This document shows, in pieces, positions 8,962 to 18,688 of a stretch of 64,000 nt of DNA. Under the pieces are notes generated by a model that was given only the letters and a program-made list of their open reading frames with translations, had not been told where the DNA came from and ran no database searches. How positions within the stretch are numbered: position 1 is the first letter of the stretch; the number at the start of each line of letters is the position of its first letter. Made by a program: the position numbers and the translations under genes. The stretch lies in the NCBI GenBank assembly GCA_024709425.1, contig JANJWS010000103.1, positions 28,078 to 92,077 of the forward strand, written 5' to 3'. The stretch comes from Thiobacillus sp. GTDB lineage: Bacteria; Pseudomonadota; Gammaproteobacteria; Burkholderiales; Thiobacillaceae.

Positions 8962-9546
8962 ATGAACAAACTGACTTTCAACACCACCCTGATCGCCGCC
9001 CTGCTCGCAGCCAGTGGCGCAGCGCAGGCCGGCCGGGGCCATGATCGTGCGGACGGCTTTGTCACCCGCGCGAAGGTCGTCGCCAGCGTGCCGGTGTACG
9101 AGACGATCAACGAGCCGCGCCGCGAATGCTGGGTCGAGACGGTCGGCTACGAAACCCGCAGCCTCCGCAGCGGCAACAACACCGGGGGCGCCGTGCTGGG
9201 CGCCATCGCCGGCGGCCTGATCGGCTCCACGGTCGGCAAGGGTGACGGCAAGGTTGCCGCCGCAGCCGTCGGCGCCGCCACCGGCGCAGTCGTTGGCGAC
9301 CGCTGGAACGGTAACGGCACCCGCTATGAGTCGCGCCCACAGCAGGTCGAACGCTGCCGCACGCACGACGATTACCGCCAGGTGATCACCGGCTACGACG
9401 TGCGTTACCGCTTCCAGGGCCGCGAATACACCACCCGCCTGCCCTACGATCCGGGCGCGTGGCTCAACCTGAACGTGAGTTTTTCCGTGGCCGAAGACCA
9501 GCGCCCCGCGCGCTGGAACCAGGGCCGCAACGGCTGGGACGACTGA
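8962..9546 (+). CDS. glycine-zipper 2TM domain exported protein
   Basis: Signal peptide MNKLTFNTTLIAALLAASGAAQAG; GGAVLGAIAGGLIGSTVGKGDGKVAAAAVGAATGAVVGD glycine zipper; AGGAG upstream. Confidence 0.85.
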   Translation: MNKLTFNTTLIAALLAASGAAQAGRGHDRADGFVTRAKVVASVPVYETINEPRRECWVETVGYETRSLRSGNNTGGAVLGAIAGGLIGSTVGKGDGKVAAAAVGAATGAVVGDRWNGNGTRYESRPQQVERCRTHDDYRQVITGYDVRYRFQGREYTTRLPYDPGAWLNLNVSFSVAEDQRPARWNQGRNGWDD

Positions 9547-9579
9547 TCGTCGCCCCGCAACCTTGAAAGGAGCATTGCC

Positions 9580-9975
9580 ATGATCCGCAAACTACTCATT
9601 GCCGCCACCTTCGCCACCGCCAGCGTTTCCGGTACGGCGCTCGCCCACGGCGATTCCGGCTACGGCCGCGTCATCGAAGTCGAGCCACGCGTGTCGGTCT
9701 CCTTCGGTACCGGCTATTACGATGGCTTCCGCGTGCTGTTCGAGAGCGGCGGCCAGCGTTACTGGACCTACACGCCGTACCGCCCCGGTCACGTGATCGT
9801 GCTGCCGCCGCCGCATCGCATGCACCCGGTCCACCCCCGCGTCGTGCGCCACACCTACGGGTGGAACGAGCATCGCGGCTGGGACGACCGGCGCGACTGG
9901 CGCGATGATCGGCGGCGTGATCGCCGCGATGATCGGCGGGACGACCGCCGCGACGATCACCGCCACCGCTATTGA
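9580..9975 (+). CDS. small exported protein with Asp/Arg-repeat tail
   Basis: MIRKLLIAATFATASVSGTALAHG signal peptide; C-terminal DDRRDWRDDRRRDRRDDRRDDRRDDHRHRY; AAAGGAG upstream. Confidence 0.75.
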   Translation: MIRKLLIAATFATASVSGTALAHGDSGYGRVIEVEPRVSVSFGTGYYDGFRVLFESGGQRYWTYTPYRPGHVIVLPPPHRMHPVHPRVVRHTYGWNEHRGWDDRRDWRDDRRRDRRDDRRDDRRDDHRHRY

Positions 9976-9999
9976 CGGCGCCGGCTCTGCATCGGGGCG

Positions 10000-11430
10000 T
10001 CAGCCCTTGATGCAGACCAGGGGTTTCAGTTTCGCCACCTTGCGTGCCAGCCCGGCGCGATCGGCCGCTTCGACCACCGCACTGACATCCTTGTAAGCCC
10101 CCGGCGCCTCCTCGGCGACCCCGCGCAGGGAGGGGCTGCGAATCAGCACCCCCTGGCGCGCCAGTTCGTCGACCAGCGCGCGGCCTTGCCACTGGCGCGT
10201 TGCCTGATGCCGGCTCATGGCCCGCCCGGCCCCGTGGCACGCTGAAGCGAACGCACGCGCCCGGCCGGCTTCGGTGCCGACCAGCACGTAGGAGGCCGTA
10301 CCCATGCTGCCGCCGATCAGCACCGGCTGGCCAATATCGCGCAGGTCCCCGGGCAACGCGGGATGGCCAGGACCGAAGGCACGCGTAGCGCCCTTGCGGT
10401 GCACGTACAGGCGCCGCGTCTGCCCGCCGACGGTGTGCGGCTCCAGCTTGCAGGTGTTGTGCGAGACGTCGTAGACCAGGTCGAGCCGGGTGCCCGGACA
10501 AACGTCCGCAAACACCTCGCGCGCGAGATGGGTGATGACCTGGCGGTTGGCGAGTGCGCAGTTGATCGCCGCGCGCATCGCCCCCAGGTACGCCTGCCCC
10601 AGCGACGACCTGATCGGCGCGCAGGCGAGTTCGCGGTCGGGCAGGTCGATGCCGAAGCCCGGTGCCGCGATCACCATCTGCTTGAGAAATTCCGTGCCGA
10701 TCTGGTGCCCCAGCCCGCGCGAGCCGCAGTGGATGCTCACCACCACCTCGCCCACGCGCAGGCGAAACCGGTCGGCCGCCTTGCGATCGTAGAGCTCGAC
10801 GATTTCCTGCACTTCGAGGTAGTGGTTGCCCGAGCCCAGCGTGCCGATTTCGTCGCGCTGGCGGCGCTTGGCCTGATCCGACACCTTGACCGGTTCGGCG
10901 CCTTCCATGCGGCCGTGCTCCTCGATGCGTTCGAGGTCGGCCGCGTGGCCGTAGCCGCGCTCCACCGCCCAGCGCGCGCCGCTGCGCAACATGGCATCCA
11001 TTTCGTGTGCGTTGAGGCGCAGCGACCCTGTGCTGCCGACCCCCGCGGGAATATGCGCGAACAGGCGGTCGGCCAGCCGCTGCCAGACCGGCTCGATTTC
11101 GGCGGCGGTCAGACCGGTGTGCAGGGTGCGCACGCCGCAGGAAATATCAAAACCCACCCCGCCGGCCGACACCACGCCGCCGTCGTCGGGATCGAACGCC
11201 GCCACGCCGCCGATGGCAAAGCCATAACCCCAGTGCGCGTCCGGCATGGCATACGCCGCCTCGACGATGCCCGGCAGCGCGGCGACGTTGGCGAGCTGCT
11301 CGCCCACCTTCTCATCCATGGCGCGGACGAGCGCAGCGTCGGCATAGACCACCGCCGGCACGCGCATGCGCCCCACCGGCGCCATGCGCCATTCGGCATC
11401 CGACACCTGCGTGAAGCGCGCGAGATCCAT
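10000..11430 (-). CDS. rtcB: RNA 3'-phosphate/5'-OH ligase RtcB
   Basis: PDAHWGYGFAIGGVAAFD, VGFDISCGVRTL, GTLGSGNHYLEVQ, IHCGSRGLGHQIG, MGTASYVLVG and HGAGRAMSR motifs. Start chosen at MDLARF. Confidence 0.95.
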   Translation of the reverse strand: MDLARFTQVSDAEWRMAPVGRMRVPAVVYADAALVRAMDEKVGEQLANVAALPGIVEAAYAMPDAHWGYGFAIGGVAAFDPDDGGVVSAGGVGFDISCGVRTLHTGLTAAEIEPVWQRLADRLFAHIPAGVGSTGSLRLNAHEMDAMLRSGARWAVERGYGHAADLERIEEHGRMEGAEPVKVSDQAKRRQRDEIGTLGSGNHYLEVQEIVELYDRKAADRFRLRVGEVVVSIHCGSRGLGHQIGTEFLKQMVIAAPGFGIDLPDRELACAPIRSSLGQAYLGAMRAAINCALANRQVITHLAREVFADVCPGTRLDLVYDVSHNTCKLEPHTVGGQTRRLYVHRKGATRAFGPGHPALPGDLRDIGQPVLIGGSMGTASYVLVGTEAGRARAFASACHGAGRAMSRHQATRQWQGRALVDELARQGVLIRSPSLRGVAEEAPGAYKDVSAVVEAADRAGLARKVAKLKPLVCIKG

Positions 11431-11444
11431 GATCCTAAAAACCC

Positions 11445-13061
11445 TCAGACGTCGACGACGCACTGCGCGAGCCAACTGCCGGCTGCGTCCTGTTCAACCT
11501 TCAAGACAGTATAGGTCGCGCCCTTGATCTCGACCGCGGGCTGGTGCCGCGCCGTGTCGACCGGTTCGCCCCATGCGGTCGCGTGCAGATGATGGTTTTC
11601 CACATCGACCGTAAACCGGCCGAACAGCATGTGGCGCGCAGCCATTTCCAGGATCAGCGCATTGAGCCAGTCGACCAGCAGCAGTTCATCGTCGGGCGCC
11701 TCGCATTCGAAGTCGACCGCCTGCGTCCTGGCCACCCGCGCGGGATCGGTGACCACCGCCGTCATTGCCAGCGCCGCCTGCTCGAACGCCGCGGCGAGCG
11801 TGGGGCCGACACCGCGCACGCCCATGTCGGCCTCGTGCGGGAAATGCTCCCAATGCACGCGTGCCGCGGCCACTGCCTGCGCACGCGCCTGAAAAATGGC
11901 GGCCTTGATGCGTGCCGGCTCGACACTGCGCGCCACCGCGCCGGCGTCGACCGCCTGCGCGGCGCGCAGCGCCTGCCGCAGATGGTCTGGCGCGGGAAAG
12001 GCACGGGCCTCGTAGCCGGGACGGCCGCGAAAGTCGCATTCGCAGGCCTGCAGAAAATCCTCGAAGCGCTCCGACCGGCGGAACGCATCGACCCGTTCCA
12101 GCAGTTCGACGACGGTACCGGGACGCAGTTCAAGCGCGCGATGAACCAGTCCGTGCTCGCGCGCAACGGCAATGGCGAGGTCGCGGCAGTCGGTCGGCAC
12201 GCGCAGCCGTTCGCACATTTCGCCCACCAGCGCGGCACTCCGCGCTTCATGGCCGATGTGGCGCGGCCACAGTTCGGTGGGCGTCGTGCCCTTGCCGAGA
12301 TCGTGCACGAGCGCGGCGAACCGTACCGGCAGCGTGTGTCCCCGCTGCGCCGCCCAGTCGATCACGCGCATGACATGGACGCCGGTATCGACCTCGGGAT
12401 GGTGTTCGGCCGGCTGCGGCACGCCGAACAGGCGATCGAGCTCCGGCAACAGCCGCGCCAGCGCGCCGCAGTCGCGCAGCACCCCGAACATGCGCGAAGG
12501 CGTCGTTTCCATCAGCCCACGGGCGAGCTCCTGCCACACGCGTTCGGGGACCAGTGCGTCGACCTCGCCGTTGTCGACCATCTGCCGCATCAAAGCGAGC
12601 GTTTCGGGCGCGACCGAAAAATCAGTGAAGCGCGCAGCGAAACGCGCCACCCGCAGGATGCGCACCGGATCCTCGCCGAAGGCGTCGCTGACATGACGGA
12701 ACACGCGTGCTTCCAGGTCGTGCCGGCCACCGTAGGGATCGATCAGCGCGCCGGCCTCGTCCTCGGCCATGGCATTGATGGTGAGATCGCGCCGGCGCAG
12801 GTCTTCCTCCAGCGTGACGTCTGGCGCCGCGTACACGGTGAAACCCTTGTAGCCGCGCCCGGACTTGCGTTCGGTGCGCGCGAGCGCGTATTCCTCGTGC
12901 GTATCGGGATGCAGGAACACCGGGAAATCCTTGCCGACCGGCTGGAAGCCCTGCGCGATCATCTCCTCCGGCGTGGCGCCGACGACGACGTGGTCGCGAT
13001 CGGCCACCGCCCGCCCGAGCAGGCGATCACGCACCGCACCGCCGACGATGTAGGTCTTCAT
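11445..13061 (-). CDS. cca: CCA-adding tRNA nucleotidyltransferase (HD domain) fused to C-terminal archease
   Basis: N-terminus [48 protein letters not shown] and HD region [23 protein letters not shown]-terminal 137 aa [92 protein letters not shown] is a full archease (about 11445..11858). Confidence 0.93.
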   Translation of the reverse strand: MKTYIVGGAVRDRLLGRAVADRDHVVVGATPEEMIAQGFQPVGKDFPVFLHPDTHEEYALARTERKSGRGYKGFTVYAAPDVTLEEDLRRRDLTINAMAEDEAGALIDPYGGRHDLEARVFRHVSDAFGEDPVRILRVARFAARFTDFSVAPETLALMRQMVDNGEVDALVPERVWQELARGLMETTPSRMFGVLRDCGALARLLPELDRLFGVPQPAEHHPEVDTGVHVMRVIDWAAQRGHTLPVRFAALVHDLGKGTTPTELWPRHIGHEARSAALVGEMCERLRVPTDCRDLAIAVAREHGLVHRALELRPGTVVELLERVDAFRRSERFEDFLQACECDFRGRPGYEARAFPAPDHLRQALRAAQAVDAGAVARSVEPARIKAAIFQARAQAVAAARVHWEHFPHEADMGVRGVGPTLAAAFEQAALAMTAVVTDPARVARTQAVDFECEAPDDELLLVDWLNALILEMAARHMLFGRFTVDVENHHLHATAWGEPVDTARHQPAVEIKGATYTVLKVEQDAAGSWLAQCVVDV

Positions 13062-13076
13062 GGCGGCAGCGCCGGC

Positions 13077-14114
13077 TCAGCGGTGCGCGTGTTCGCGATA
13101 CTGCTCGTAACGCGCCCGCGGACTATCCGCGCCAAGATATTCCGGTGCGACCGCCTCCAGCGCGGCGGGCTGGAAATCGAACACCGCCGGCCAGCCGCCG
13201 GTGCAGACATTGTCGACCAGCATGGCGTAGAAATTGTCGCGGGTCATCAGCTTTTTCCCGGGTTTCAGCTCCAGTGCCCAGGCCTGCAGGTAGGACAGCA
13301 CATCACCAAGGGGAATGATCGGGCGGCGGTGTCCGGTGAGAGTGCCCACGTAACGCACCAGTTCCAGCAACGTGTAGGCGCGCGGACCGCACAGCTCGTA
13401 TGCTTCGCCGATGGTCGCGGGATTGTCGAGGCTGTCGGCAAAGGCGCGCGCGACGTCCTCGACGTGCACCGGCGCGAAGCGCGCACGAGCCCCGGCGAGC
13501 GGGACCACAGGAGCAAGCTTGAGCAGGCCGGCGAACATCGACAGGAAGGAATCACCGCGGCCGAAGATCACCGAGGGGCGGAACACGGTGACGTCGAGCC
13601 CATAACCGTGCACGAACTTCGGGCCGTCGAGGTACCACTTTTCGTGCTCGACATGGCGCCGCCCCGCCTCGCGCACCAGCGCCTCGCCAATGCCCTTGGA
13701 ACGCTGGTAGGCCGAGCGCGAATTGGGGTTGGCACCGAGCGCGCTCATGTGCAGCAGGCGGCGCACGCCGGCTTCGCCCATGGCGTGGACGACCTTGCGC
13801 GGCAGTTCGACATGCACGCGCTGGAAGTCGCCGCGCCGCTCGGACGGCTTGTCGACACGGCCAGCCTTCCCCTCATGCAGGATACCGACCAGGTTGATGA
13901 CGGCATCGAGCCCGCGGAACTGGCGCAGCAGCGTCTGCGGATCGTGCACGTCGGCCTCGACCACCTCGACGGTGGGCAAGAGGATCAGTTCCTTGGCGGC
14001 CTCGCGGCGCCGGCTCAGCACCCGCACGTGGTGGCCGCGCGCGGCCAGCAGACTGACGATATGGGTGCCGACGAAGCCGGAACCGCCGAGAATGCCAATA
14101 CGTTGCGTGCTCAT
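13077..14114 (-). CDS. complex I NDUFA9-like NAD(P)-binding protein
   Basis: MSTQRIGILGGSGFVGTHIVSLLAARGHHVRVLSRR Rossmann motif; LVGILHEGK..VHVELPRKVVHAM..SALGANPNSRSAYQRSKGIGEALV. Confidence 0.85.
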   Translation of the reverse strand: MSTQRIGILGGSGFVGTHIVSLLAARGHHVRVLSRRREAAKELILLPTVEVVEADVHDPQTLLRQFRGLDAVINLVGILHEGKAGRVDKPSERRGDFQRVHVELPRKVVHAMGEAGVRRLLHMSALGANPNSRSAYQRSKGIGEALVREAGRRHVEHEKWYLDGPKFVHGYGLDVTVFRPSVIFGRGDSFLSMFAGLLKLAPVVPLAGARARFAPVHVEDVARAFADSLDNPATIGEAYELCGPRAYTLLELVRYVGTLTGHRRPIIPLGDVLSYLQAWALELKPGKKLMTRDNFYAMLVDNVCTGGWPAVFDFQPAALEAVAPEYLGADSPRARYEQYREHAHR

Positions 14115-14156
14115 GATGGTCTGCGGAAATGAATCGAATGACTATCGAATCATAGC

Positions 14157-16112
14157 TCAGCCCGCGGGATCGTCGTTGCCCGCAGGCTCCGTCTCGCCCG
14201 CCGGTGGCGCGGCGCCGCGGCGCGGCGGGATGCTGCCGAGCCTGTCCTTCAGCAGCACCGACGGCTGGTTGAAGCGCTGCGCGTAATACATGGCGTTGCT
14301 CAGCACCTTCTTGACGTAATCGCGCGTCTCGGTGAACGGGATCGATTCTACGTACACCGCGCCCTCCATCGGTTGGCTGGCGCGCCAGCGCTGCGCGCGC
14401 CCGGGCCCGGCATTGTAAGCGGCCGTCGCCAGCACCGGCGAGCCGTCCAGGCTGTCGAGCACATGCCGCAGGTAATAGGTGCCGAAGCGGATGTTCGTCG
14501 CCGGGTCCTGCATCTCGCGCGGATGAAAGCGGGAGATGCCGAGACGACGGGCGATCCAGCGCGCCGTGTCGGGCATGATCTGCATCAGACCGGATGCGCC
14601 GACGTTCGAACGCGCGACATTGACGAACCGGCTCTCCTGACGCATCAGCCCGAACACCCACGCTTCATCGATCTGCTGCTCGCGCGCCGCCTGCTGCGCA
14701 AGTTCGCGGTACGGCGCCACGAAGCGCAACTCGAAATCGTGCAGGTCACGCGTACGTTCGGCGGTGTGGATCGCGCGGTCGAACCAGCCCAGCCGGCGTG
14801 CGACTTCTGCCGCAGCGAGCAGTTGGGCGTCGGAGAATTCCTGGATGCTCCAATTCCATTCCTGCGTCGCCTCGCTGCGCAGGCCCAGCTCGTACAGAGC
14901 CACCGCGCGCGCGATACCGGGATGACGGGCCACGGCGTCGATGTCGGCACCGCCGGCCTTGATGTTGATCGCAGGTGCCTGCAGCAGCGGGCCCAGTTCT
15001 TCCTGGGCGAGCTGGCCGTAATAATGGTGCTCGCGCGACAGTGCCGCAAAGACCTGGTTGGCGGGCACGGTCAGCCCCGCGGCCTTCAGTGCACGCGCAT
15101 GCCAGTAGCGCCACACCGGCTGGGTGCGCGCCTCCCCCATACTGTCGACGGCACGACGCACGGCGACCCAGTCGCCCGCCCGCAATGCGCTGCGCGCCCA
15201 CCACTCGCGCTGCGCATCGCTCAACACGACCGCGCCTGCGCGCGCAAACAGTGCAGGCGCCACCGCCTCATGACGGCGCGCTGCCCAGGTGGCGACCAAC
15301 CCCCACGCAAGCTGCTGCTCCGGCACCGTCAACTGCACCTCGCGCGCCTGCAGCGCCGCCGTGGCACGCGCGGTATCGCGCTTCGCGATCTGATTGATGG
15401 CATACAGGCCGATCTCGCGATTGCCGCGGCTGTCGAAGCGCGCGTCCGCGAGCCAGCGCGCGGGATCGCGCACCGCCTGGTCGAGTTGCGAATTCGCCGG
15501 CCGCAGAGCCTCGGGCAACCATGCTGCGACCGCTTTGGCCACCCCTGGATTGCCCGCTTCCAGCGCCAACCGGTAACGTCGCCAGACATCCTCGGGCTGC
15601 AGCAGTCCCTCGCCCCGCAGGTGGACAAACAAAGGTGTACACGCCGCCGGCCGGTCCCGCCCGGTGAACCAGAGGGCGATCGCCTCGCGCAACTGGCTGC
15701 GGTCACCGGCCGCCCACTCCGCACGCCGCGCGTAACACTGATGCGCCACGTCGGGGCGGCGCAGGCGCGCAAATTCCGCGCGGTACGCCGGCCACAGCTC
15801 GCGCCGTCCCAGTTCCTTCAGCCATTCCGCACGCAGCCGCTCGGCCATCCAGCTGCCCGGATGGGCCGCCAGAAAAGCGGCAATCCGGTCGTCGCTCGCC
15901 GCCGGCAGCGCCAGCAGCAATTGCCAGAATTCGACCTGCGGGGCAAGAACGTGGTCGGCGGGCACAGACTGCACCACGCGCGCAAGCTCCGCCGATTTGC
16001 GCGCGACGAACGCCTGCTGCGCCTGCCGCACCGCCTCGTCACCCGGCGCTGCGATGGCCGATGTCCCCGACAACGACCCAAGCAACAGGCAAGCAGCAAT
16101 CCAACTCCTCAT
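14157..16112 (-). CDS. slt: soluble lytic murein transglycosylase
   Basis: Signal peptide MRSWIAACLLLGSLSGTSAIAA; SLT domain AWVFGLMRQESRFVNVARSNVGASGLMQIMPDTARWIARRLG..NIRFGTYYLRHVLD..ATAAYNAGPGRAQRWR. Start set at 16112, not the track start 17018. Confidence 0.93.
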   Translation of the reverse strand: MRSWIAACLLLGSLSGTSAIAAPGDEAVRQAQQAFVARKSAELARVVQSVPADHVLAPQVEFWQLLLALPAASDDRIAAFLAAHPGSWMAERLRAEWLKELGRRELWPAYRAEFARLRRPDVAHQCYARRAEWAAGDRSQLREAIALWFTGRDRPAACTPLFVHLRGEGLLQPEDVWRRYRLALEAGNPGVAKAVAAWLPEALRPANSQLDQAVRDPARWLADARFDSRGNREIGLYAINQIAKRDTARATAALQAREVQLTVPEQQLAWGLVATWAARRHEAVAPALFARAGAVVLSDAQREWWARSALRAGDWVAVRRAVDSMGEARTQPVWRYWHARALKAAGLTVPANQVFAALSREHHYYGQLAQEELGPLLQAPAINIKAGGADIDAVARHPGIARAVALYELGLRSEATQEWNWSIQEFSDAQLLAAAEVARRLGWFDRAIHTAERTRDLHDFELRFVAPYRELAQQAAREQQIDEAWVFGLMRQESRFVNVARSNVGASGLMQIMPDTARWIARRLGISRFHPREMQDPATNIRFGTYYLRHVLDSLDGSPVLATAAYNAGPGRAQRWRASQPMEGAVYVESIPFTETRDYVKKVLSNAMYYAQRFNQPSVLLKDRLGSIPPRRGAAPPAGETEPAGNDDPAG

Positions 16113-16147
16113 GATGGCGAGGGTACCACGCGACGCCTTGCCGCTGC

Positions 16148-17665
16148 TCAGGCGAGGAAGAGCTTGTAGGCGGGGTTGCGCGATTCGTCCCAGTAGCGGT
16201 AGCCGAGGCCGTCGAGAAATTTCTGGAACGCGGGCTTTTCCTTTTCCGGTACCTGGATGCCGACCAGCACGCGCCCATAGTCGGCGCCGTGATTGCGGTA
16301 ATGGAACAGGCTGATGTTCCAGCCACGGCTCATGCTCTGCAGGAACTGCATCAGCGCACCGGGGCGCTCGGGAAACTCGAAGCGGTAGAGCACCTCGTTG
16401 ACCGCTGTCGGCGCGCGCCCACCGACCAAGTGGCGCACGTGCAGCTTGGCCATCTCGTTGTCGGTGAGGTCGACCGCCTCCAGCCCGTGACGGTGCAGCA
16501 GCTCGACGACACGCGTGCTTTCGCCCGCCCCCGGCACCGACAGGCCGACGAACACCCGCGCCTCCTTCGGATCGGAAAAGCGGTAGTTGAATTCGGTGAT
16601 GTTGCGCGTGCCGAGCAGGCTGCAGAAATGCTTGAAGCTTCCCGGTGTTTCGGGAATGGTGACCGCGAGCACCGCCTCGCGCTTTTCGCCCAGCTCGGCC
16701 CGTTCGGCGATGTGACGCAGGCGGTCGAAGTTCATGTTGGCACCGGACGCCACCGCGACCAGCGTCTTCCCTTTCAGCCGGTCGCCGGCGACGGCCGCCT
16801 TGAGACCCGCCACCGACAGCGCACCGGCCGGTTCGAGAATCGAACGCGTGTCCTCGAACACGTCCTTGATCGCGGCGCAGATGGCGTCGTTGTTGACGCG
16901 GATCACTTCGTCCACATACAGCTGCGCGAGGCGGAACGTCTCCTTGCCGACCTTCTTCACCGCGACACCGTCGGCGAAGATGCCGACGCGCGGCAGCGTC
17001 ACGCGTTCGCCGCGGCACAGCGAGCGCGCCATGGCGTCGGCATCCTCCGGCTCGACGCCGATGACCTTGATTTCCGGCCGCAGCCGCTTGATGTAGGCGG
17101 CCATCCCCGCGATGAGTCCGCCCCCGCCAACAGGAATGTAGACGGAATGGATCGGCCCCGGATGCTGGCGCAGCAACTCCATCGCCACCGTCCCCTGGCC
17201 GGCGATGACGTCGGGATCATCGTAGGGATGGACGAACGTCGCTTTCGCCTCCTTTGCCAGCTCCGTCGCATGCGCGCAGGCTTCATCGTAGTTGTCGCCG
17301 TGCAGGATCACCTGCGCGCCACGCGCAGCGACGGCATCGACCTTGATCTTCGGCGTGGTCGCGGGCATCACGATGGTTGCGGTGACACCGAGCTTCTGCG
17401 CGGCGAGCGCGACCCCCTGTGCATGGTTGCCGGCCGAAGCGGCCACCACCCCGCGCGCCAGCTGCGCCGGTTTCAGCAGCGCCATGCGGTTGTAGGCACC
17501 GCGGCACTTAAAGGAAAACACCGGCTGCAGGTCCTCGCGCTTCAACAGCACCCGGTTGTCGAGCCGCCGCGACAGGTTGTGCGCGACATCGAGCGGCGAC
17601 TCCACGGCAACGTCGTAGACGCGCGAGGTGAGAATGCGTTCGAGGTAATCGTCGGGTCGGCTCAT
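16148..17665 (-). CDS. ilvA: threonine ammonia-lyase, biosynthetic
   Basis: LKREDLQPVFSFKCRGAYNRM, AASAGNHAQGVALAAQKLG, PVGGGGLIAGMAAYIK; two ACT-like C-terminal repeats. Confidence 0.95.
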   Translation of the reverse strand: MSRPDDYLERILTSRVYDVAVESPLDVAHNLSRRLDNRVLLKREDLQPVFSFKCRGAYNRMALLKPAQLARGVVAASAGNHAQGVALAAQKLGVTATIVMPATTPKIKVDAVAARGAQVILHGDNYDEACAHATELAKEAKATFVHPYDDPDVIAGQGTVAMELLRQHPGPIHSVYIPVGGGGLIAGMAAYIKRLRPEIKVIGVEPEDADAMARSLCRGERVTLPRVGIFADGVAVKKVGKETFRLAQLYVDEVIRVNNDAICAAIKDVFEDTRSILEPAGALSVAGLKAAVAGDRLKGKTLVAVASGANMNFDRLRHIAERAELGEKREAVLAVTIPETPGSFKHFCSLLGTRNITEFNYRFSDPKEARVFVGLSVPGAGESTRVVELLHRHGLEAVDLTDNEMAKLHVRHLVGGRAPTAVNEVLYRFEFPERPGALMQFLQSMSRGWNISLFHYRNHGADYGRVLVGIQVPEKEKPAFQKFLDGLGYRYWDESRNPAYKLFLA

Positions 17666-17734
17666 GGCGAGGTTTGAAAAAAGAGGGCGATACGGCTATC
17701 TTAGCCGGCTGCAACCAAAATCGACGAAGAGATC

Positions 17735-18397
17735 ATGACCCAGGACGAAATGAAGCAAGCCGTGGCACGTGCCGCGGTGGATTATGCCAAGGGCGGCATC
17801 ATCGGGGTAGGCACCGGCTCGACCGCCAATTATTTCATCGACGCGCTGGCCGAGGTGAAGGGCCGCATCGACGGCGCGGTGGCGAGTTCCGAAGCCACCG
17901 CCGCACGGCTGAAAAGCCACGGCATCCCGGTGTTCGACCTCAACAGCGTGGGCGACCTGGAAGTCTACGTCGACGGCGCCGACGAAATCACCGAGCATTT
18001 CGCCATGATCAAGGGTGGCGGTGGCGCACTGACGCGCGAGAAAATCGTCGCCGCATGCAGCAAGCAGTTCGTCTGCATCGCCGACGGCAGCAAGCTGGTC
18101 GGCGTGCTGGGCAAGTTCCCGCTGCCGGTCGAGGTGATCCCCATGGCGCGCGCCTATGTCGCGCGCGAGCTGGTGAAGCTCGGCGGGCAGCCTCGCCTGC
18201 GCGAGGGCTTCACCACCGACAACGGCAACGTCATCCTCGACGTGCACGGCATGTCCATCGTCGATCCGGTGTCGCTGGAAACCGCCATCAACCAGATCGT
18301 CGGCGTGGTGACCAATGGCCTGTTCGCGCGCCGCGGCGCCGATGTACTGTTGCTTGGCACGGAATCCGGGGTCAGGACGTACAAGAAAACGTCCTGA
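17735..18397 (+). CDS. rpiA: ribose-5-phosphate isomerase A
   Basis: [40 protein letters not shown] motifs. Confidence 0.97.
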   Translation: MTQDEMKQAVARAAVDYAKGGIIGVGTGSTANYFIDALAEVKGRIDGAVASSEATAARLKSHGIPVFDLNSVGDLEVYVDGADEITEHFAMIKGGGGALTREKIVAACSKQFVCIADGSKLVGVLGKFPLPVEVIPMARAYVARELVKLGGQPRLREGFTTDNGNVILDVHGMSIVDPVSLETAINQIVGVVTNGLFARRGADVLLLGTESGVRTYKKTS

Positions 18398-18398
18398 C
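18371..18398 (+). other. 10-bp perfect stem-loop spanning the rpiA stop codon
   Basis: GTCAGGACGT-ACAAGAAA-ACGTCCTGAC; no T-tract afterwards. Confidence 0.6.
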
Positions 18399-18407
18399 GG
18401 AAAGGCA

Positions 18408-18493
18408 CTATCCGCGAAGCGCTACAAAGCATTTCCCGGCACGCAACGCTTCCCGGTTTTTCCTTCGCGCGTCGTCGCGTCCTTCGCGGATAG
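18408..18493. repeat. intergenic imperfect palindrome with 12-bp perfect terminal arms
   Basis: CTATCCGCGAAG (18408..18419) ... CTTCGCGGATAG (18482..18493). Confidence 0.6.
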
Positions 18494-18499
18494 AAAAGC

Positions 18500-18688
18500 C
18501 TACTGCCGGGGTTCGTCTTCGGGCTGCTGTTCCTGCGCAGGCACGCGGTATTTCTCGTCCGCCCACTGCCCCAGGTCGATCAGTTTGCAGCGCTCGCTGC
18601 AGAAGGGCTTCCAGCGGCTCTCTGCCGTCCACGGCACGGCCATGCCACAGATCGGACAACTGACGACGGGCGGCGCAGCGGGTTTCAC
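18500..18688 (-). CDS. yacG: DNA gyrase inhibitor YacG (zinc protein)
   Basis: GTG start at 18688 overlapping the zapD stop; [42 protein letters not shown]. Track start 19099 is an upstream extension. Confidence 0.9.
   Translation of the reverse strand: MKPAAPPVVSCPICGMAVPWTAESRWKPFCSERCKLIDLGQWADEKYRVPAQEQQPEDEPRQ

Noticed and set aside
11840-11870. Separate archease gene starting at the GTG 11858
   Set aside because: No convincing Shine-Dalgarno site and the upstream Cca frame has no stop; fusion is the simpler reading, though internal initiation cannot be excluded.
11544-14132. 862-aa plus-strand ORF opposite cca-archease and the NDUFA9-like gene
   Set aside because: High-GC shadow ORF; the minus strand encodes well-conserved proteins and the plus product has no recognisable motif.
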